From CAZPUS01 sp964589825 (lineage in GTDB: Bacteria; Fibrobacterota; Chitinivibrionia; Chitinivibrionales; WJKA01): a stretch of 9,852 nt of DNA. Below the pieces are notes generated by a model that saw nothing but the letters and a program-made list of their open reading frames with translations, was not told the DNA's origin and made no database searches. The stretch lies in assembly GCA_964589825.1 (NCBI GenBank), contig CAZPUS010000063.1:1-9852 (forward strand), in the 5' to 3' direction. The stretch's first letter is position 1. Every line of letters starts with the position of its first letter. Below, piece by piece: positions 1 through 7,679 of this stretch. The translations under genes and the position numbers were made by a program.

Positions 1-1132
1 CAGCACGAAGCCCGGCATGTTCTGCAGGCCAGTGTGAATAAAACAGCCGGTAAAAATCTTCAGGATTGACAAGTACACATCCGCTGCTGCATTGGGGTAC
101 CGTAACGACATCGTCGATACGCAGGCCGGCCCGGTAGTTTTTATTATCGTGTATCGACTCTCTTGTAAAGGTGAGGGTATCTCCAGGCGACATTCCGTAC
201 CGGGTGGCGAACGCGCCGGTAACCACCGTCTTCTGGGCCGACAACCGGCCGTGTCGGGTAGTTACCAATGAATCAAGAAGCCGCAGCGAGCTGCTGTCGT
301 CCTTATACCCGATAATCGGAACCGGCCTGCCGGGACTGTCGCGCTGCTGCAGATAGGCAGGAATAAGCGCGGGGCGCGGTCTGAGCCGTGCATGGAGAGA
401 ATCGGCATACCGGGCGGCATTTTTCTTGGGGTTATCTATATTTATGTAAACAGGTCCGGTTTGGTGCGGACCGTAGCCCATGAGTGGTTTGAGATAGTGC
501 AGCTCCACGAATACGGGAAATGCCATAAAAATATTCGAGGGCTTGAATATCCCCACGACCGTGAACCGTGCAGCCTGTTCCTGCCCCAGCGCGTTGGTAA
601 ATCGAACCCTGAGAATATCACCTTTTACCACATTGAGATACTCCGCTTTCTGCGCTGCGAGTATTACCGGATTTTCCACGGTCGAGTCGCGAAGATCCAT
701 AAACGAGCCTTCGAGCATACGAAAGTTATTCTGCGCACGCTCCAGCTCCCGGGGTGAGATTTCTGCATCGAGATCCATACCCACGATCATGATATTGTCG
801 GATTTGCCCTTGCCCACCGCACGGCCGAAGACGCCGATCGACTCTTCCCTGGACTTTATCCCCGGGACAGTCCGGGTTACGGTCGTATCGATATGCGCTT
901 TGTTGTAGAAAATCTGTCTGAAGTAATTACCCCGTTCCGAGAAATTGACACTTATGTGTCCCGAGACATAAACCACGACCTGATTGAACAGCACGTCCGA
1001 AATGCCGCGGGAAAATGAATTTGCCACCACCAGAATCATCGCGCCGAAGGCTATGGCAATACCCAGCAGCACGCTGCGTCGCGTCTGCCGTATAAGATTT
1101 CGCAGGCTTATACGAACTATAGTGAGAAACAT
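1..1132 (-). CDS. FtsX/LolC-type ABC transporter permease, second subunit (3' end outside window)
   Basis: Reading the minus strand from an ATG at 1132-1130 gives 377 uninterrupted codons to the left edge, so the C-terminus is missing. A strong ribosome binding site (AGAAGGAGAG, 1150-1141) lies 8 bases upstream and fixes the start; the previous permease stops at 1151. The protein begins MFLTIVRISLRNLIRQ, the basic cytoplasmic start typical of MacB/LolC/LolE permeases, followed by one membrane segment at about residues 18-40 and then a long extracytoplasmic domain of the MacB core type. The three C-terminal membrane segments of the FtsX domain are expected beyond the window. By family knowledge it would pair with the preceding permease and the ATPase as a heterodimeric exporter or lipoprotein/envelope-substrate extractor. 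The substrate cannot be read from the sequence. A small Cys pair (CSSGC) sits late in the visible domain. The family call is firm, the exact role is not. Confidence 0.85.
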   Translation of the reverse strand, partial: MFLTIVRISLRNLIRQTRRSVLLGIAIAFGAMILVVANSFSRGISDVLFNQVVVYVSGHISVNFSERGNYFRQIFYNKAHIDTTVTRTVPGIKSREESIGVFGRAVGKGKSDNIMIVGMDLDAEISPRELERAQNNFRMLEGSFMDLRDSTVENPVILAAQKAEYLNVVKGDILRVRFTNALGQEQAARFTVVGIFKPSNIFMAFPVFVELHYLKPLMGYGPHQTGPVYINIDNPKKNAARYADSLHARLRPRPALIPAYLQQRDSPGRPVPIIGYKDDSSSLRLLDSLVTTRHGRLSAQKTVVTGAFATRYGMSPGDTLTFTRESIHDNKNYRAGLRIDDVVTVPQCSSGCVLVNPEDFYRLFYSHWPAEHAGLRA

Positions 1133-1150
1133 AGCGAACACTCTCCTTCT

Positions 1151-2689
1151 CTATTCCCTTGAAACCGCATCGAGCGGGGTAATGTTGCGTGCCACGATGA
1201 GCGGATAGACGACCGCGATGCACACGACCAGAAAAAGCTGAAGCGCAACCAGGGCAAAATCGCCGCCGGTAAGAAACGGATGAAAGCGGTCGCCCCCGTA
1301 AATAAGCTGCACCATGTCGTTGCCGGTGGTTATGTGGAGTGCAGAAAGCACCGTTACCACGCCCCAGCCGAATGCAATTCCGATCGACCCGAAAAATGCA
1401 GCCAGGAGCCCGGTCTCTGCGATAAACATGTAACTGATCTGCCTTTTGTACGCCCCGATCGCCCGCATCATGCCGATTTCGGGCGTACGCTCCAATGCCG
1501 CCATGGTGAGGGTATTTATTATGATCACGATCGCCACGAAAAATAAAACCATTACGAACACAAAAAGCGAGGACTTGATAAGCATGGCGAGGCTGCCGAT
1601 CGTACCGATGGCATTGTGCCACGCAATCGACTTTATACCGATATCCCGTGCTGCAAAAAGGGAATCGAGATGTTGCCCTGCATCCGCTTCCGTTACCCCG
1701 TCTTTCAGCTTGACAAGTACGAGGTTGTAAGTGCCTGCATCGAGATCGATCTGCGCTGCCTCCCCTTTCGTTTGTGCAGCGCTCTCATCTGTGGTATACA
1801 CCACCGAGTCGATTTTTCGTTCGTTCTCCACAAGCAGTTCACTGCCGGAAAAAAGGGATTCGATATCCGATCCGTCGGTCGACAGCAGGGTCTTTGTCCT
1901 GTCGGAAAGCTGCACCTGCTGCTGCGCGGCGGATATATAGCCCAGACACTGACGGTAAGACTCGATATCCATGAGTATAAACCCACCCCAGAGGGTATTC
2001 AGCGCCTTGTACTTCATGAGACCGCGAATGGGAAGCCGTATGTCGGTGCTGGCGTTGTTGTCGCCAAATCCCATAAAAACCATGCTGCGTTTGATGGTAA
2101 GGTCATTGCCCATCTGCTTTGCTTCATCGGGCATGATCGAGGTATCGACCGCACACGACTCGGGCATGAAAAAGAGCCCCATCGAGGTGAGAAAGATCTT
2201 CTGCGAGCCCGTGGCAAGCAGCACCCCGCGCTCTCCCGGCGTTAAGGTGCGCCCCTGAATCATTTCGAAATTATCGTCAAAAAACGCGTCATACTGCGCA
2301 ATATCTACTCCCAGAAGAAACGCCCCGTCCATCGAACCGCCTTCTTCGTTGAGTACCATGGCCATATTCTTGCCCATGGGCAGATACGAATTTACGAGGG
2401 GGGAAGTGCGCAGCGCCTCTTTTATATCCTGATAGGGGGGAAGTGGTTCGATCGCCTGTCCCATCATGTTGATAAAGACATTGTCACCCTGCTGCTTTTC
2501 TGAGACAAGTACCATATCCCCGGTAAAGCCGTCCACAATGTGCGTGCTCAGCCCCTGGTTCATGCCGGTAATTACGCCTGTACCGATAGTCATGATAGCG
2601 GCACCTACAAACAGAATTGCGCCCACGATCAGGCTTTTGCCTTTGTGACGCCATAAATTGCGCCAGGCGATAGTGATAATGATGCCCAT
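1151..2689 (-). CDS. FtsX/MacB-type ABC transporter permease, first subunit
   Basis: A complete 512-aa inner-membrane permease. It starts at ATG 2689-2687, with a GGAGG ribosome binding site buried in the last codons of the upstream ATPase gene, 4 bases after that gene's stop. Order of parts: basic N-terminus with an AWRNLWRHKGKS motif, membrane segment at about 18-44, a large extracytoplasmic domain (about 45-365), then three membrane segments at about 366-396, 420-450 and 478-502. The cytoplasmic loop ERTPEIGMMRAIGA (400-413) is the hallmark of FtsX-domain permeases, where the ATPase docks. LolC and LolE are about 400-415 aa, so the extracytoplasmic part here is roughly 100 residues longer. 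Members of this family couple ATP hydrolysis in the cytoplasm to mechanical movement of the periplasmic domain (lipoprotein release, peptide or macrolide export, or control of cell-wall hydrolases). Which applies here is unknown. Confidence 0.92.
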   Translation of the reverse strand: MGIIITIAWRNLWRHKGKSLIVGAILFVGAAIMTIGTGVITGMNQGLSTHIVDGFTGDMVLVSEKQQGDNVFINMMGQAIEPLPPYQDIKEALRTSPLVNSYLPMGKNMAMVLNEEGGSMDGAFLLGVDIAQYDAFFDDNFEMIQGRTLTPGERGVLLATGSQKIFLTSMGLFFMPESCAVDTSIMPDEAKQMGNDLTIKRSMVFMGFGDNNASTDIRLPIRGLMKYKALNTLWGGFILMDIESYRQCLGYISAAQQQVQLSDRTKTLLSTDGSDIESLFSGSELLVENERKIDSVVYTTDESAAQTKGEAAQIDLDAGTYNLVLVKLKDGVTEADAGQHLDSLFAARDIGIKSIAWHNAIGTIGSLAMLIKSSLFVFVMVLFFVAIVIIINTLTMAALERTPEIGMMRAIGAYKRQISYMFIAETGLLAAFFGSIGIAFGWGVVTVLSALHITTGNDMVQLIYGGDRFHPFLTGGDFALVALQLFLVVCIAVVYPLIVARNITPLDAVSRE

Positions 2690-2693
2690 AGCG

Positions 2694-3374
2694 TTATGCC
2701 TCCGCGATTACCCCGTCTTTTATATTGACCACATGACGTGCATACTCGAGCACATTTTTGTCATGTGTTGAGAAGATAAACGTGGTACTGAGGCGTTCGT
2801 TTATCTCTTTCATGAGGTTGAGAATCTGCGCGCCGGTTTCAGAATCGAGATTCGCAGTCGGCTCATCGGCAAGAACGATGTCCGGTTCGGAAACAAGTGC
2901 CCTGGCAATGGCAACCCTCTGGCGCTGTCCACCCGAAAGCTCCGCCGGCCGGTGGGTAATATAGTCTGCAAGTCCGACCGTCTCGAGAAGCTTTCGCGAC
3001 TTCTCCCGTATCTGGCCGCGGGAGTCTTTTTTGCCCAGCAGCATGGGAAACTCGACATTTTCCTGTGCGGTCAGCACCGGTATCAGATTGAATGTCTGGA
3101 AAATGAATCCGATATGGTGAAGCCGCAGCTCGGTGATTTTTTTATCGTTGAGCGCCGTCACCTCGTTACCGGCTACATTGACGGTACCGTTGGTGACCCG
3201 ATCGATACAGCCGATAAGGTTAAGAAGCGTCGTCTTACCGCTTCCCGAAGGACCAACGATACTGAGAAGATCACCCTTTTTTATCTGTAGATCGATACCG
3301 CGAAGCGCATGGACCGTTGTCTTGCCAAGCGCATAATCCTTGGTCACACCTCTGACTTCTATAATATTCACCAT
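2694..3374 (-). CDS. LolD/MacB-type ABC transporter ATP-binding subunit
   Basis: A 226-aa nucleotide-binding subunit with every catalytic motif intact: Walker A GPSGSGKT (41-48), Q-loop Q93 in FIFQTFNL, signature LSGGQ (146-150), Walker B ending LADEP with D170 and catalytic E171, D-loop ANLD, and switch H204 in STHDK. Length and motifs fit the LolD/FtsE/MacB group that drives FtsX-type permeases, matching its two downstream neighbours. The frame stays open upstream to 3431, but AAGGAG at 3383-3378 favours ATG 3374, although the spacing is only 3 bases. GTG at 3371 would have a more usual 6-base spacing and cannot be excluded. The first gene of the ABC operon, it ends with TAA only 4 bases before the first permease, so translation is probably coupled. 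It is not assigned to lolD because the permease domains differ in size from classical LolC/LolE. Confidence 0.95.
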   Translation of the reverse strand: MVNIIEVRGVTKDYALGKTTVHALRGIDLQIKKGDLLSIVGPSGSGKTTLLNLIGCIDRVTNGTVNVAGNEVTALNDKKITELRLHHIGFIFQTFNLIPVLTAQENVEFPMLLGKKDSRGQIREKSRKLLETVGLADYITHRPAELSGGQRQRVAIARALVSEPDIVLADEPTANLDSETGAQILNLMKEINERLSTTFIFSTHDKNVLEYARHVVNIKDGVIAEA

Positions 3375-3483
3375 ACGCTCCTTGTACGAGTGAAACCGCT
3401 CATGCACAGCGTGAAATAGTATGCGACACAACGACTATACTGCCCCATTTTACGGGTGCAGCTAAATATACATTACTGCGCAC

Positions 3484-3503
3484 AAAAAACTGATAAAAAT
3501 CAG
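3484..3503 (-). terminator. weak terminator-like hairpin behind the glycosyltransferase gene
   Basis: On the minus strand CTGAT (3503-3499), a 4-base loop, ATCAG (3494-3490) and then six Ts form a short stem running directly into a T-tract. It lies about 85 bases past the glycosyltransferase stop and upstream of the ABC operon, where an intrinsic terminator would be expected. The stem is only 5 bp and AT-rich, so it may be inefficient. The rest of the 213-base gap (3375-3587) shows no convincing gene or promoter. Confidence 0.35.
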
Positions 3504-3587
3504 GCTTTCTGATGGCATTAACCCTTTTGGAAACCGATCTGCATGGCAAGTGCTGTTTTGCCCCCCTTGAGACCGCTCGCCGTTTTC

Positions 3588-4541
3588 TCATTCTTCACAG
3601 GGCATATCGAGATACTTTTCCCGCATTCGCCGGCGTATATCTTCCAGAAGCCTGCGGTTTGCCGCGATTACATCCCCCAGCAGTCCAAGCACGATACACA
3701 GAAAACCGGTGACCGACAAAATCGTTAGTAGAATAAGTGATTGTACATGCCCGGTACCTTCTCCTATCATAAAAAAGTAGAGGTAGCGCACACCCAACAC
3801 CGAAGCGGCACCAAGAAACAGAAATGCGGTGCTGAGAAAAAAACTGAGCGGATGGTACATAAGATAGGTACGTACCACCGTGATCGCGGTACGTGAAACA
3901 TATCCGAACACGGAGTTGTAAAGACGTGAGCTGCGTTGCGTTTTATTAATGGTTACCGCTACATTTGCAACCCGCAAACGCTTAAGTCCCGCAAGGATCA
4001 AGCTTTCGATGGTATAGGAAAAGCTGCTGTGGATGTACATCATCTCCATTGCATCCCGGTTAAAGGCTCTGAATCCGCTTGCGGCGTCGTTGACGTCGAC
4101 CCGGGAAAACAGACGCACTGTAAACGAACCCAGTCGTTCGAGCGTCATTTTCCAAAAAGGAAATGCCCCCGGTCGTTTATGGAGTCGATCTCCTACTGCA
4201 ATATCGGCGTGGTTTTCGAGTATCGGTTGTATCAGGGAGGGAATCTCCTCAGATGGATACTGTAAATCAGCATCGGTATTGACCACGATGTCCGCTCCCT
4301 GGGACAAGGCATATTCTATACCGGTACTAAAGGCGTCTGCCAGTCCTTTATGACGGGGAAGTCGAAGTATTTTGTCAGCCCCGTTATGTGTTGCCTGTGC
4401 AGCGGTATTGTCGTTGGATCCATCGTCGATTACGATTATTTTTACTTCATCCACCCCCTCCATATGCCTGGGTAACGATCTGATGGTCTCCGCAATATTG
4501 TTTTCTTCATTGAAACAGGGTATTTGTATGAATAGTTTCAT
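3588..4541 (-). CDS. membrane-anchored family 2 glycosyltransferase (dolichyl-phosphate mannosyltransferase/GtrB-like)
   Basis: A 317-aa GT-A-fold glycosyltransferase. Visible motifs: IPCFNEENN (7-15), VIDDGSNDNTA (37-47, nucleotide-sugar binding), the metal-binding DADLQYP (90-96), an acceptor-side NDAASGFRAFNRDA region (151-164), and TQRSSRLYN (201-209). Two C-terminal membrane segments (about 232-257 and 267-293) are followed by a basic cytoplasmic tail, the layout of GtrB/DPM-type enzymes that transfer a sugar from UDP/GDP to a polyprenyl phosphate on the inner-membrane face. Donor and product cannot be read from the sequence. The frame opens at a GTG (4583), but ATG 4541 is preferred because family members begin almost at the IPCFNEE strand; no clear ribosome binding site is visible. 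It shares a strand with the ABC operon, but the gap and hairpin between them suggest separate transcription. It is divergent from the FecR-barrel gene. Confidence 0.92.
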   Translation of the reverse strand: MKLFIQIPCFNEENNIAETIRSLPRHMEGVDEVKIIVIDDGSNDNTAAQATHNGADKILRLPRHKGLADAFSTGIEYALSQGADIVVNTDADLQYPSEEIPSLIQPILENHADIAVGDRLHKRPGAFPFWKMTLERLGSFTVRLFSRVDVNDAASGFRAFNRDAMEMMYIHSSFSYTIESLILAGLKRLRVANVAVTINKTQRSSRLYNSVFGYVSRTAITVVRTYLMYHPLSFFLSTAFLFLGAASVLGVRYLYFFMIGEGTGHVQSLILLTILSVTGFLCIVLGLLGDVIAANRRLLEDIRRRMREKYLDMPCEE

Positions 4542-4560
4542 AGCGATATGTATTTTTATA

Positions 4561-4589
4561 TTGTGACTGCTGATATGCAGCACTAATAT
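4561..4589 (+). promoter_or_regulatory. candidate sigma70-type promoter for the FecR-barrel/nadC unit
   Basis: TTGTGA (4561-4566) and TAATAT (4584-4589) are separated by 17 bases, about 30 bases upstream of ATG 4621. A small inverted repeat, TGCTG-5-CAGCA (4569-4583), fills the spacer and could be an operator. The call rests on pattern alone; AT-rich intergenic DNA gives such matches by chance fairly often. Confidence 0.4.
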
Positions 4590-4592
4590 ACT

Positions 4593-4621
4593 ATTGTACC
4601 ATACTTACCCTCGGGATGCAA
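4593..4621 (-). promoter_or_regulatory. candidate sigma70-type promoter for the glycosyltransferase gene
   Basis: On the minus strand TTGCAT (4621-4616) and TACAAT (4598-4593) are 17 bases apart, placing a start site near 4586 and a leader of about 45 bases before ATG 4541. Its -35 overlaps the first base of the divergent gene's ATG, and its start region overlaps the -10 of the plus-strand candidate, so polymerases could exclude one another. Confidence 0.35.
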
Positions 4622-6810
4622 TGGATCGTTACCGACTTTTATTATTTTCACGGCCACATTGTATATGGCTCTGGCTACTGTTAATAATCTCCTTTGTTCG
4701 CATATGCAAGGCACAAGAGCCTGTATTCAGAGTTACCAGGCTCAAGGGATCTGCTCAGGTTCAGCGTTCTGGAGAAACCGAGTGGAAAAAAATAAAAATC
4801 GGACAAGAGGTTAAGGACAACGATATACTACGTTCTCAGTTTCAGACCCAGCTTTCGCTCACCTTTGGACGTGGAAACATCGTAAGTCTCGGATCAAACT
4901 CCAAAATTCTTCTCAATATCGAACTGGAGCAATCGCAGCCTCAATCAAGACTGGCTACCAGTATTACGCTTCTTAACGGCGGCGTGCTTGCACAGGCATT
5001 GAACAGGGCACACATCAATATTTATACTTCCAATGCGGTTGCGGAAACCGACAGTGGCCTCATTTCCGCTGTATTGGAGGAAAAAAGCGGAAAAACAGGG
5101 TTTCAGCTTTTACAGGGTTCCGCCAGTACCCGAAATATTGCACAAAAAAAGGCTACTCGTTTGGTAAAGGGACAGACCACTATGATTTTACCGGGCAAAG
5201 AGCCAACTGCACCGTTGTACATCACCAATCAGCATGTACAGGTGATGAAAAAATTCTTCGGGAATCAATACGTGCAGCAAAAAATCGACGAGGCGGACAT
5301 TACCCCGACTACAAGCTACCAGTCCAGGCTGCAATTCAAGGGAAAAGAGAGGAAAAAGGCGAGAACCGACGCGCATCTGCAAAAGCGTCAGTTCTCTTTG
5401 AACCAGGCGTATAATCATATTGTGAACCAGCAGAAACAGGATGCCTATTCCTATCATACAATCAGAAAAACGCACACTATAGATACCTCCAGCCCCATCT
5501 CCGTTGGCGTCCGTGCACTGCCTGCCATCGCACTGTCGGGGTTTTATCCGCAAATTGGTCTGCTGGGCTGTGTACAGAATAACGCTCTTACACTCGAAGC
5601 CGCAATTGACATGCATACAGACGTACAGGGAAGCGGCTTGTATCAATTCTCCTCAATAAATGGGATATGTGCACTAATCACCCGCCTTTCGACCGAATAC
5701 ATACGCCCGGACTCGCAAATGACCGTGAACATTCAGGCAGGACATCTTATGGATATCACATTTGGTCGCGGGGCATTGGTTCACAGGTATTCCAATGATA
5801 ATAACTATACTGTTATGCATCCCTGCGGCCTTGCCGGAGAGGTTGCGTTGCACAATGCACGCTTCAGGGCTCTTATCGGAGATATCGCTTCACTGAACCA
5901 TGCAGGTGTTCACGCGGCTTACTCGCTTGAAGGATACACTGCCGGGGCGGGTTATCTCTTCGACCTGAATACGTACAGTGAATTGGATGCATCCGGTAAC
6001 AGCAGATTCTTTGCTTCTGAAACGATACGACACGACACCGCCTCACAGATACAGCACTTTCTTTCGTATAATTTTTCAGTCGATATCATGCATACCTATA
6101 CCCACCACATTGAAGTATATGGTGGTTTTGCTCAACGACTCGGGAGTTCTTCCGTTATTGGATATGTCTGCAATGTCCCCGGGATTTCAGTAAAATGGCG
6201 CACGTTTCGGTTTGACGGGGGACTTGTCGCGGAGAGCGGAAAGCTTGTACACGGCCAGTTCGGACACGCGTATCCCACACTTCGGGGGGTATTCGACACA
6301 ACCTTTTCCAATGCCGTGGCTTACTCGTATTACACCGATGCGCTGTCACGTTCTCGACGAAGCAGCGGGCTGCGACTGGGATATTCACAGCTTATAGGCA
6401 ATCATATCGATATTGAGACCGGACTGACCGCATACATATCCAACCATAATACCTGGAAAAAAGATACGCTTAACGACACGCTCTCCTTTACAAATACCAA
6501 ACTATATGTAAGAGCCGCTATCGATGACTCCCTTCTACCCGGAATTGCATATGCCTGCTTTACTTTTCGTTCCTTGCATGGGGGTCTTTTTCCTGCCGGA
6601 GGGTCTCTCTTCAATGCATACAACTCGTCTGTAGAATTCAGCATTACGACAAAACCACTGGCGTACAATTTATATTTTCAGGGGGGTATAGATGTTCGAT
6701 TCGTCGATATTTACAATCAGGATGGCGAGTTCGGTGCCCCGAATAAACGGATAGATCCACCCGATTTTTTCACAACCTTGCGTTTCGCAATAGTTAAAGG
6801 ACTGCTATGA
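4621..6810 (+). CDS. exported FecR-domain protein with a C-terminal outer-membrane beta-barrel-like region
   Basis: A 729-aa protein counted from ATG 4621; the frame also opens at a TTG (4594), but the ATG places the signal peptide normally. Residues 1-31 form a signal peptide (basic start, WLWLLLIISF core, probable cleavage after ICKA). Residues about 35-190 match the FecR domain: VTRLKGSAQVQRSGE, a W...IKIGQEVKDNDILRS turn, LTFGRGNIVSLG, then NAVAETDSGLISAVLEE. A charged linker (235-260) leads to about 430 residues (295-729) of alternating, Gly- and aromatic-rich strands with turns and no hydrophobic helices, including AGHLMDITFGRGALVHRYSN, typical of an outer-membrane barrel. The last strand ends in Leu rather than Phe. 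Classical FecR is an inner-membrane anti-sigma regulator, so a FecR domain joined to a barrel points to an envelope sensor or scaffold, which is inference. It overlaps nadC by 4 bases. Confidence 0.8.
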   Translation: MDRYRLLLFSRPHCIWLWLLLIISFVRICKAQEPVFRVTRLKGSAQVQRSGETEWKKIKIGQEVKDNDILRSQFQTQLSLTFGRGNIVSLGSNSKILLNIELEQSQPQSRLATSITLLNGGVLAQALNRAHINIYTSNAVAETDSGLISAVLEEKSGKTGFQLLQGSASTRNIAQKKATRLVKGQTTMILPGKEPTAPLYITNQHVQVMKKFFGNQYVQQKIDEADITPTTSYQSRLQFKGKERKKARTDAHLQKRQFSLNQAYNHIVNQQKQDAYSYHTIRKTHTIDTSSPISVGVRALPAIALSGFYPQIGLLGCVQNNALTLEAAIDMHTDVQGSGLYQFSSINGICALITRLSTEYIRPDSQMTVNIQAGHLMDITFGRGALVHRYSNDNNYTVMHPCGLAGEVALHNARFRALIGDIASLNHAGVHAAYSLEGYTAGAGYLFDLNTYSELDASGNSRFFASETIRHDTASQIQHFLSYNFSVDIMHTYTHHIEVYGGFAQRLGSSSVIGYVCNVPGISVKWRTFRFDGGLVAESGKLVHGQFGHAYPTLRGVFDTTFSNAVAYSYYTDALSRSRRSSGLRLGYSQLIGNHIDIETGLTAYISNHNTWKKDTLNDTLSFTNTKLYVRAAIDDSLLPGIAYACFTFRSLHGGLFPAGGSLFNAYNSSVEFSITTKPLAYNLYFQGGIDVRFVDIYNQDGEFGAPNKRIDPPDFFTTLRFAIVKGLL
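6796..6801 (+). promoter_or_regulatory. ribosome binding site for nadC inside the FecR-barrel gene
   Basis: AAAGGA lies 5 bases before ATG 6807, within the last codons of the upstream gene. Together with the ATGA stop/start overlap it fixes the nadC start and indicates translational coupling. Confidence 0.7.
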
Positions 6811-7679
6811 TATCGGATCAGGTGTTTTCACAGGTTATCGACCGTACGCTCGATGAATGTATTGAAGAGGACTTGAACACGGAAGGCGATGTCACCACCA
6901 AAGCGCTCTTCGGTACCTCCCGTACAATCAATGCTTCTATAATCAGCAAAGACGAAGGGGTCCTTTCCGGTGTATACCTTATCGAACCTTTGTTTAAAAA
7001 ACTCGATCCCACCCTAAAAATCGACCACATTCTGCAGGAAGGCTCCTCACTTAATCCACAGACGGTAATCTGCAGGCTTACGGGCTGCCTGTACGCCGTA
7101 CTTGCAGGGGAACGCATTGCGCTAAATTTTCTCCAGCATCTGAGCGGGGTTGCTACACATACAGCAAAGCTCAGCAAATTGCTACGCCATACCGGTGCAC
7201 GTTTGCTTGACACACGAAAAAACACGCCGAATCTGCGCCTTTTCGAAAAAAAGGCTGTTGCTGCAGGGGGAGGAACAAATCACCGTCTCGGGCTTTACGA
7301 TATGATACTGATTAAACAGAATCATATAGCTATCGCCGGGGGCATAAAGCCGGCATTACAACGCGCCCACCAATGGAATACCTCCCGAGGGGAAGAGACC
7401 CGTCTTAAAATAGAAATTGAAGTATGCTCTTTCGATGAGTTTGTCAAAGCCTGCAGATTACACCCCGAGTTTATAATGCTTGACAATATGCCGGTATCTG
7501 AAATGAAACGCTGCGTGCAACACCGGGATGCAGATGCGCCGCAGATACTGCTGGAAGCCAGCGGCAAAGTAACCAGAAACAATATCGTGTCATTTGCCGA
7601 CACAGGGGTGGATTTTATCTCTTGTGGCTCCATTACCCACAGCACTCGCTCTCTCGATATACATATGCGCACAGTATAA
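6807..7679 (+). CDS. nadC: nicotinate-nucleotide pyrophosphorylase (quinolinate phosphoribosyltransferase)
   Basis: A complete 290-aa cytoplasmic enzyme converting quinolinate and PRPP to nicotinate mononucleotide, CO2 and pyrophosphate, the last dedicated step of de novo NAD synthesis. The family signatures are all present: GERIALNFLQHLSG (101-114), LDTRKNTPNLR (134-144, usually LDTRKTTPGLR), GGGTNHRLGLYD (154-165), LIKQNH (168-173), EIEV (203-206), LDN (225-227), EASGKV (250-255) and the phosphate-binding FISCGSITHS (270-279). Length is normal for the family. The two Asn substitutions in the TRK loop are mild and the basic residues are kept, so activity is expected. It starts within an ATGA overlap with the FecR-barrel gene. 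No nadA or nadB is beside it here, so it appears detached from the usual nad cluster. No clear terminator follows directly. Confidence 0.96.
   Translation: MISDQVFSQVIDRTLDECIEEDLNTEGDVTTKALFGTSRTINASIISKDEGVLSGVYLIEPLFKKLDPTLKIDHILQEGSSLNPQTVICRLTGCLYAVLAGERIALNFLQHLSGVATHTAKLSKLLRHTGARLLDTRKNTPNLRLFEKKAVAAGGGTNHRLGLYDMILIKQNHIAIAGGIKPALQRAHQWNTSRGEETRLKIEIEVCSFDEFVKACRLHPEFIMLDNMPVSEMKRCVQHRDADAPQILLEASGKVTRNNIVSFADTGVDFISCGSITHSTRSLDIHMRTV

Noticed and set aside
392..908. Two 121-aa plus-strand open frames
   Set aside because: Both are antisense shadows of the second permease, whose frame is open across the whole region.
927..1622. 231-aa open frame on the minus strand
   Set aside because: It spans the end of one permease and the start of the next in another frame, and its Arg/His/Gly-rich sequence has no family features. 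The two permeases in this region have clear motifs, ribosome binding sites and membrane segments.
1616..2245. 209-aa plus-strand open frame
   Set aside because: Antisense to the first permease; Cys/Arg/His-rich with no recognisable domain.
3400..3591. 63-aa minus-strand frame overlapping the glycosyltransferase stop by ATGA
   Set aside because: The overlap is suggestive, but the sequence has no domain, lacks a good ribosome binding site and runs through the terminator-like hairpin, so it is probably chance.
4594..4620. Upstream TTG start for the FecR-barrel protein
   Set aside because: It would put nine extra residues before a normal signal peptide and lies on the predicted transcription start; ATG 4621 is simpler.
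5188..5646. 152-aa minus-strand open frame
   Set aside because: Antisense to the FecR-barrel gene, with no domain or start signals.
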